DNA of 64,000 bases from Ilyonectria destructans (lineage: Eukaryota > Ascomycota > Sordariomycetes > Hypocreales > Nectriaceae), in contig JAHEWK010000006.1 of assembly GCA_020740775.1 (NCBI GenBank), forward strand, positions 3,258,291 through 3,322,290, written 5' to 3'. The notes under the pieces are model-generated. The model ran no database searches. It worked only from the letters and a program-made list of their open reading frames with translations, and was not told the origin of the DNA. The stretch's first letter is position 1. Every line of letters begins with the position of its first letter. Made by a program: the position numbers and the translations under genes. Positions 58,500 to 64,000 of the stretch are shown here, piece by piece.

Positions 58500-60723
58500 T
58501 ATTATATTTAGAAGGAGGAAGAATAAAATCTTTAGTTTTAATATAATATTTTTTCTTTAAATTTAAAAGAGTAATAAATATAGTTACTAAAGAAGAAGGA
58601 GTCTTATTAAAAAAAGGCTTAAAAGAATACTCTATAGTAGAAAAAGTCTTAATAGAAAAAAATTTATAATAGTATTTTTTTAGTAGAAATATAATAATAT
58701 TAAAATACCTTATAGCCTTATTTACTAATAACTAAATAATAGTATATTAGGTAGCAGCTAATTTCTTATTTTTAGGGGACTAAATATACTTATTACTAAT
58801 ATTAAAAAGACTAGAAGAAAGAGATATAGTAACCTTAAAGTTACCAGTAAGATTATCTTTATTATTATTACTATTAAATAAGCTATTTAAAAGTATAGTA
58901 ATAGCCTTAAAGATAGAAGGCTCTATATTAAATAAAAAACTAATATTAAAAATAGAAATACTAAAAGAAAATAGCTAAATTATATCTAAGATATATTAAT
59001 AGAAGGATAAATTAAAATAAATAGTAGGAATAGCTACTCTATAATTATAAAGCCTATAATAAATAGTAGGTATAAAGGTAAATACTTTCTTATATAAAGA
59101 AGAATCTTATATAAAAAAAGACCTAATAAGCTAAAGGGATATAAAAATAGAACTCTTTAGATTAAAAATAAAAAAACTATTAAAAAAAGTATTATTATTT
59201 ATATCAGTAAAAAATAAACTAAAGAAAGAATACTACTATTTAAATATATAAATATTATTATTTAAAATATTATTAAAAGCTAAAGTAATATCTACTAAAA
59301 TAATATCCTTATTATTATTAGATTCTATATATTTAGCAGATTTAGAAACCTTTTTAAATTTATTAATATACTTCTTTAAGAGGGCTAAAAATAAAGTAGA
59401 GATACTATAAGAGATTAGTATTATTAAGTTAGTTTTAAATTAAATTAAAAAATTAATAATATTAAGATTAATACTTAAAGGTATAATATAAGTATAAGGT
59501 ATATAATTAGAAGCTTTATACTAAAAGAGCTTAATATCTTTATAGTAAACTACTATAAGAGGGGTAAAGTTATAGATATTTTAGTTAAGAAAACTATATA
59601 ATAAGAGTAAAAAGAAGTATATAAAGATATTTATATTTCCCTCTATAGTAATATTAAAATTAAAAACTAAAAGTATATTAGATAACTAGTAAAAAAATAC
59701 TATTAAAGTTATAGTAATTAAATTATTAAAAGAGTAAATAGACTAAATAGCTTAAAGATAAGCTATAAGTTTATTTAGCTTAAAGAGTTATTTAGCTTAT
59801 AAATAATTAGTATAAATTCAGTAAAAAAATAATAATAGGGAATTTATTATATAAAGGTAATAAATAATAAGAAGCTTATAGATTAAAACTAACTTCTAAA
59901 TTTAAATTAAAATAATTAAAGAAATTCTATTAATAGAATTAATAATAAAATTAGCAGTTAATTACTATATATTTCTATAGATATATATAGTATAATATAT
60001 CTACTATTACTTAAGTATATCTAAAGATATCTTAAGAATTAGTAAAATATTCTGCTAATAATTAAACTATATAAGAAAGTTTTAATATTATATTATAGTA
60101 GGTATTAGTTTTTTAGGTATCTATAGAAAGTTAGCTGGATATCTATTAGAAAGAGGGTAAATATACTTACTATATTATATTTAATTTTATTATACTTATA
60201 GTATATATACTATAAAAAAAGAGGAAAATAGCTATATATTAGGTTAAGATATTAATATTTAGCCTAAAGGTAGATAAAATATAGAATCTTATTTTTATAT
60301 TAATTAATAAAGTAGTTAGAGGATACTTTAGGAAATTCTTAAAGTATAAAATAAAGGGTAAATAAGGCCGATATAGTAAAAGAATATTAGAAGAAAAAAA
60401 GATTTAATATTATAATTAAGGTACTAAAAAGAAGAAAACTATAAAAAAGATTAATTATAAAATTACTATAAATAAAGATTATAAAAAAGAAAAAAAATAA
60501 AAATAAAATAGATATAAAAGATATAACTAATATATATAAGCTAGCTAAATATTTATAGCTAATAAAGATTAGCTAAATATCTAATAGATTAATAAATAAC
60601 TATATATATAAAAAGAATAGCTATATTAATTCTGGAATATTAGACTCTATAGTTATAGAATTATATATATATATAGTCTATATATAAAGCCTAAGAAATT
60701 AGGCCTACTAAAGAAGGGGTAAT
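58500..60723. other. Extra 3' segment of the retrotransposon
   Basis: It lies between the decayed chromodomain and the 3' LTR. On the minus strand, about 58.55-59.6 kb reads with unusually few stops for this block and is rich in Ser, Ile, Phe and Asn codons, as if a RIP-damaged antisense frame once existed. I recognise no domain. Part of this segment is shared with the older reverse copy, so it belongs to the element and is not a later insertion. Confidence 0.45.
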
Positions 60724-60936
60724 TATAAGAATACTAGTAGATTACTATTAGAATCTTTAGAAATTAGTCTATAAGTTTAAGCTCTAAATAGGCCTACTTA
60801 AAATTAGAGATTAATATATAATAGAGAGATAAGCCTTTAGAGATAGACTTATTAAATTAAAGTCTAATTATATTACTCTATTTATCTTAAGTTCTATTTC
60901 TTTTCTGGTTTTAGCCTTTAGCTGCTATTTCTTATA
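60724..60936 (+). repeat. 3' LTR (copy C) of the full-length element
   Basis: 213 bases, ends TATAAGAA and TTCTTATA, collinear with copies A and B. Confidence 0.85.
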
Positions 60937-61397
60937 TAGCTAGTATAAAAATAAAATTCTATATTTTATTTATCTTTAAGCTAAATATTAATATCTTAAT
61001 TTAATATATAGCTATTTTTTTCTTTTTTTATAGTATATATACTATAAGTATAATAAAATTTAATATAATATAGTAAAGATATTTAATCTCTTTTTAATAG
61101 ATATTTAGCTAACTTTTTATAAATATTTAAAAAGCTAATACCTACTATAATATAATATTAAAATTTCTTTATATAATTTAATTATTAATAGAATATCTTA
61201 TTAATTCTTAAAATACCTTTTAATATACTTAAGTAATAGTAAATATATTATACTATATATATCTATAGAAATATATAGTAGTTAACTGCTAATTTTATTA
61301 TTAATACTATTAGTAGAATTTCTTTAATTATTTTAATTTAAATTTAAAAGTTAGCTTTAATTTATAAGCTTCTTACTATTTATTATCTTTATATAAT
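60937..61397 (-). mobile_element. Older reverse Ty3/gypsy copy, second segment
   Basis: Reverse complement of about 59840-60290 of the full-length element. It continues directly from 52714 once the inserted element is removed, and is broken at 61397 by the TRIM-like element. Confidence 0.8.
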
Positions 61398-62035
61398 TAT
61401 AAGAAATAGAGTAATATATTTAAATCTATATAATAGACTTTTAGTCTATAAAGCTAAAAGATTAATTAGTATCTATATAACCTATAGAGACTATACTATA
61501 TATTTAGATATAAAAAGCCTATAGAGCTTATTTAACTCTATAGTATATATTCTTATAATTATCCCCCCTTTAGTAATAGTATATTTTAAGCTATATAGTA
61601 ATTTTTTCTCTACTAACTATATAGGCCTAAGGTATAAAGAGATAATACTATAAGCTTTACTTCTAGTAGCTATAGCTCAGTTAGCTTAATAGCTCTACTA
61701 AAGGCCTAACTTTTAGTACTTAAAGATATATACTAGATATTAACCCTTAAGACTTAAGCTGCTACTAGTAGTTTTACTTTATAAGCTTAATATAAGCTTA
61801 ATATAGTTATAAGGTTACTAAATTAAATAGCTAACTTTCTATATAACTAGAAGATTTAGGTTATATAGATATAATTATAAAAAATAGAATAGTATACTTA
61901 AATCTATATAATAGACTTTTAGTCTATAGAGCTAAAGAATTAATTAATATCTATATAATCTATAGAGATTATACTATATATTTAAATATAAAAGGCCTAT
62001 AGAGCTTATTTAACTCTATAGTATATATTCTTATA
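61398..62035. mobile_element. TRIM-like miniature element, 638 bp with 160-bp terminal direct repeats
   Basis: Terminal repeats 61398-61557 and 61876-62035 are each exactly 160 bases, start TATAAGAA or TATAAAAA and end TTCTTATA. Flanks are ATAAT on both sides (61393-61397 and 62036-62040), an exact 5-bp target duplication. The 318-bp interior has no coding capacity and includes a tRNA-like stretch. The ends resemble those of the 213-bp LTR family, so the full-length gypsy family could have supplied the machinery; that is an inference. Confidence 0.8.
61666..61764 (+). pseudogene. Decayed tRNA-like sequence inside the TRIM-like element
   Basis: A good A-box (TAGCTCAGTTAG, 61673-61684) is followed by a possible anticodon arm (TACTAAA paired with TTTAGTA), a B-box-like stretch near 61737-61748, and a 3' end GCTAC that can pair with GTAGC at the 5' end. 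The spacing is longer than a normal tRNA and the D-arm is poor. It may be a tRNA-derived module of the element. Confidence 0.4.
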
Positions 62036-62340
62036 ATAATAAGTTTTCTATTATTATTTTTTTATTAAATTTATACTAATTATTTATAGATTAAATAACT
62101 CTTTAAGCTAGATAAACTTATAGTTTATCTTTAAGTTACTTAATCTATTTACTTTTTTAATAACTTAATTACTATAATTTTAATAGTATCTTTTTAATAG
62201 TTATTTAATATATTTTTAATTTCTAATTTTAATATTATAATAAAAAAAAGTATAGATATCTTTATATATCTTTTTTTATTTTTATTATATAATCTTTTTA
62301 ATTAGAGTATTTATAATTTTACTCTTCTTATAGTAATTTA
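62036..62340 (-). mobile_element. Older reverse Ty3/gypsy copy, third segment
   Basis: Reverse complement of about 59545-59850 of the full-length element; it continues from 61397 when the TRIM-like element is removed. Broken at 62340 by the 1.0-kb insertion. Confidence 0.78.
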
Positions 62341-63348
62341 TTAAAAGGTTAAAATACCTTAGTATATATATACCTAAAGAGGGAATTAAAAGCTTAATAG
62401 TAAAAAGAAATACCAATAATAATATTAATAATATAGACTATATATTCAGTCTATTTAAAGGTTAATAATTTATTTAGATAGATTAAGGTTTTTAGTCTAA
62501 CTGATTATCTTTTTTAATACCTTAATAAGCTATAGAAATAGCTATATCTTAAAAAAGCTAAATCTATTAAAAAAGCTAAATCTACTAAAAAAACTAAATC
62601 TTAGAAAAGGTAAAATTATAATAGATATAAAAGCTCTATAAGCTCTTTTATATTCTAATTATCCTTTTATTCTTATATATATCTTAACTAACTACTTAAC
62701 TAACTACTTAATTAACTACTTAACTAACTAAAGATATTTACTTTCTACTTTATACTATAGACTGATATAGTTTTTTCTAATTATCAGTATACTTATAGCT
62801 TCTTTTTTAATCTCTATTATTTAATTTTAAGTAATTTAATTATTATTTTAAAGCTATAAATTATAGCTAAAAAGTTAGAATTTAAAGATATTATAGAAGT
62901 TTAAATTAACTAATTTAATAAGCTTTATTTAGTATAGCTAATAGTTTTTAGCTATTATATAATTTAAAAGCTAATAGGTTAAGATATAGCTTTATAACTT
63001 TAGGTTATTATAAAGCTAGTCTATATTAAAACTCTAATTTAAAAATACTAAAGATATATACTTTCTTTAGTAAAAAGAGTATTTATTAATAGTTTATATA
63101 ATACTATATAGTCTATATAGCTAATAAATAATATAGTATTAATTAACTTATAGCTAAAGAATTAATAACTATAAGAACTTAAGAGAATTAATAGAGGGAT
63201 ATTATAGAGAAAATTATATATTTAGTAGTTAGAAGAGATAAAAAACTGTAATTAGATTTATAATTAATAAATTAAGTTTCTTATTATACTTATATAAGTA
63301 TATAATATAGGATTTAAAATAGTAATTAGAATAGTAATTTTAATAATA
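62341..63348. mobile_element. Unclassified 1.0-kb insertion
   Basis: The older reverse copy is interrupted here. CTTATAGTAATTTA occurs on both sides (62327-62340 and 63349-63362), so about 14 bases are duplicated. The left end is the second copy of the 209-bp repeat (62341-62549). An 18-bp unit then repeats about three times (about 62549-62600), and a 12-bp unit TTAACTAACTAC about four times (62683-62731). The right end recurs inverted at 51125-51238. No coding domain or terminal repeat is recognised. Confidence 0.6.
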
Positions 63349-63490
63349 CTTATAGTAATTTATTATAAAAATATTAAGCTCTTTTAGTATAAAATTTCTA
63401 ATTATATATTTTATATTTATATTATATCTTTAAATATTAATTTTAATATTATTAATTCTTTAATTTAATTTAAAATTAATTTAATAATAT
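63349..63490 (-). mobile_element. Older reverse Ty3/gypsy copy, fourth segment
   Basis: Reverse complement of about 59418-59550 of the full-length element, resuming after the 1.0-kb insertion. The match stops near 63490; the following 200 bases are AT-rich and unassigned. Confidence 0.7.
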
Positions 63491-63693
63491 ATAATAAAGG
63501 GGATATATAGAGATCTAATAGTAAATAAGAAATTAATAGTTAGCTAATATATAATATAACTAAAAGGTAAAACTTAAATAATTAAATAGTATTATCTCTT
63601 TAATTAAAAAAAGAGATAAACTTTAATTTTATTATTATTAGAAATATACCTTTTTACTATCTAATTATTATTATTAAATCCCTTATAAATTAT

Positions 63694-64000
63694 TATTAGA
63701 GATAGCAGCTAAAGGTTAAAACCAGAAAAAAAATAAAACTTAAAGTAGATAAAGTAATATAATTAGACTTTAACTTAATAAGTCTATCTCTAGAGGCTTA
63801 TCTCTTTACTATATATTAATCTCTAGCTTTAAGTAGGCCTACTTAAAGCTTAAACTTATAGGCTAATTCTTAAGAATTTTAATAGTAATCTACTGGTATT
63901 CTTATAATTACCCCCCTTCTAATAGGCTTAATTCTTTAGGCCTTATATATAGACTGTATATATATATAGTTTTATAACTATAGAGTTTAATATTTTAAGA
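63694..64000 (-). mobile_element. Third Ty3/gypsy copy, reverse, 3' LTR (copy E) and start of interior, running out of the window
   Basis: 63694-63906 is a 213-bp LTR in reverse orientation. 63907-64000 matches the interior that follows copy D (52310 onward), including a CCCCCC polypurine-tract complement near 63911-63916. The element must continue beyond the window. Confidence 0.75.

Larger units (their letters stand above)
52715..60936 (+). mobile_element. RIP-inactivated full-length Ty3/gypsy retrotransposon with chromodomain
   Basis: Two 213-bp LTRs in the same orientation (52715-52927 and 60724-60936) bound 7.8 kb. Flanks CAGCT (52710-52714) and TAGCT (60937-60941) form a 5-bp target duplication with one C/T change. 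Between them, in plus orientation, are decayed but positionable domains: a Gag zinc knuckle (54271-54312; CX2CX4HX4C spacing with each Cys and His codon now Tyr), reverse transcriptase (about 55215-55600; both catalytic Asp codons at 55563-55568 now Asn), RNase H (about 55985-56330), integrase core (about 57218-57560) and a chromodomain (about 58110-58210). Stops are everywhere, mostly at former CAA, CAG and TGG codons. About 2.2 kb between the chromodomain and the 3' LTR is unexplained. The element is dead. Confidence 0.85.
50715..64000. repeat. RIP-mutated AT-rich block with nested LTR elements
   Basis: About 13.3 kb of nearly pure A/T DNA without any intact gene. Most cytosines precede T and most guanines follow A, while CA, TG and CG are rare, the mark of RIP (C-to-T at CpA on both strands). 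The transition coincides with the end of the SRAP gene. Within it I can delimit a full-length Ty3/gypsy element, a truncated reverse copy, a TRIM-like element, an unclassified 1.0-kb insertion and several solo LTRs; these are listed separately. The stretch 51682-51879 and parts of 63490-63693 hold nothing I can assign. Such blocks are usually constitutive heterochromatin. Confidence 0.9.

Overview
This window is nuclear DNA of a filamentous ascomycete, most likely a sordariomycete and plausibly Hypocreales. The reasons are short introns of about 50-80 nt with GTANGT donors and CTAAY branch sites, CGA/CGC-rich coding sequence, a set of Pezizomycotina orthologues, and AT-rich repeat blocks with the C-to-T / G-to-A decay of repeat-induced point mutation (RIP). 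Codon sums across every spliced model below were checked by hand and close in frame.

Layout. From 1 to about 39.5 kb lies an ordinary gene-dense housekeeping region: the 3' end of GCN1; ribosomal protein eL19; mitochondrial serine hydroxymethyltransferase; a three-domain fusion (isochorismatase-like, AlkB, GST-like); TAF8; the RACK1 orthologue with an intronic U24-type C/D snoRNA; an OST3/OST6 oligosaccharyltransferase subunit; a coiled-coil AT-hook protein; the mitochondrial rRNA methyltransferase MRM2; ribosomal protein eL18; a mitochondrial carrier of the YPR011C type; an SR-type splicing factor; sterol O-acyltransferase; fimbrin; a RING-like protein; and a DDHD phospholipase. A 0.55 kb AT-rich block (39.88-40.43 kb) then precedes a GC-normal island holding argininosuccinate synthase (18 exons), the largest subunit of RNA polymerase III, and an SRAP/HMCES-type protein.

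From about 50.7 kb to the window end (13.3 kb) the sequence is almost pure A/T with no intact gene. It is not featureless. Seven copies of one 213-bp LTR can be delimited, sharing terminal inverted repeats. Two of them flank an 8.2-kb chromodomain-bearing Ty3/gypsy element (52715-60936) whose 5-bp target duplication differs only by one C-to-T change. That element, a 638-bp terminal-repeat miniature element (TRIM-like, 61398-62035, exact 5-bp target duplication) and a 1.0-kb unclassified insertion (62341-63348) all sit inside an older reverse-oriented copy. Solo LTRs are inserted in other solo LTRs. The stratigraphy of insertions followed by RIP can therefore be read from the bases.

Functional links. 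GCN1, the RACK1/CPC-2 orthologue and an arginine gene with a TGACTCA (CPC1/Gcn4) site upstream all belong to general amino-acid (cross-pathway) control; their co-location may be chance. The strongest oddities are the layered transposon block, the intron-dense arg1 with a decayed duplicate exon inside its third intron, the isochorismatase-AlkB-GST fusion, and the conserved snoRNA in the RACK1 intron. No tRNA gene, rRNA gene, CRISPR array or secondary-metabolite cluster was seen.
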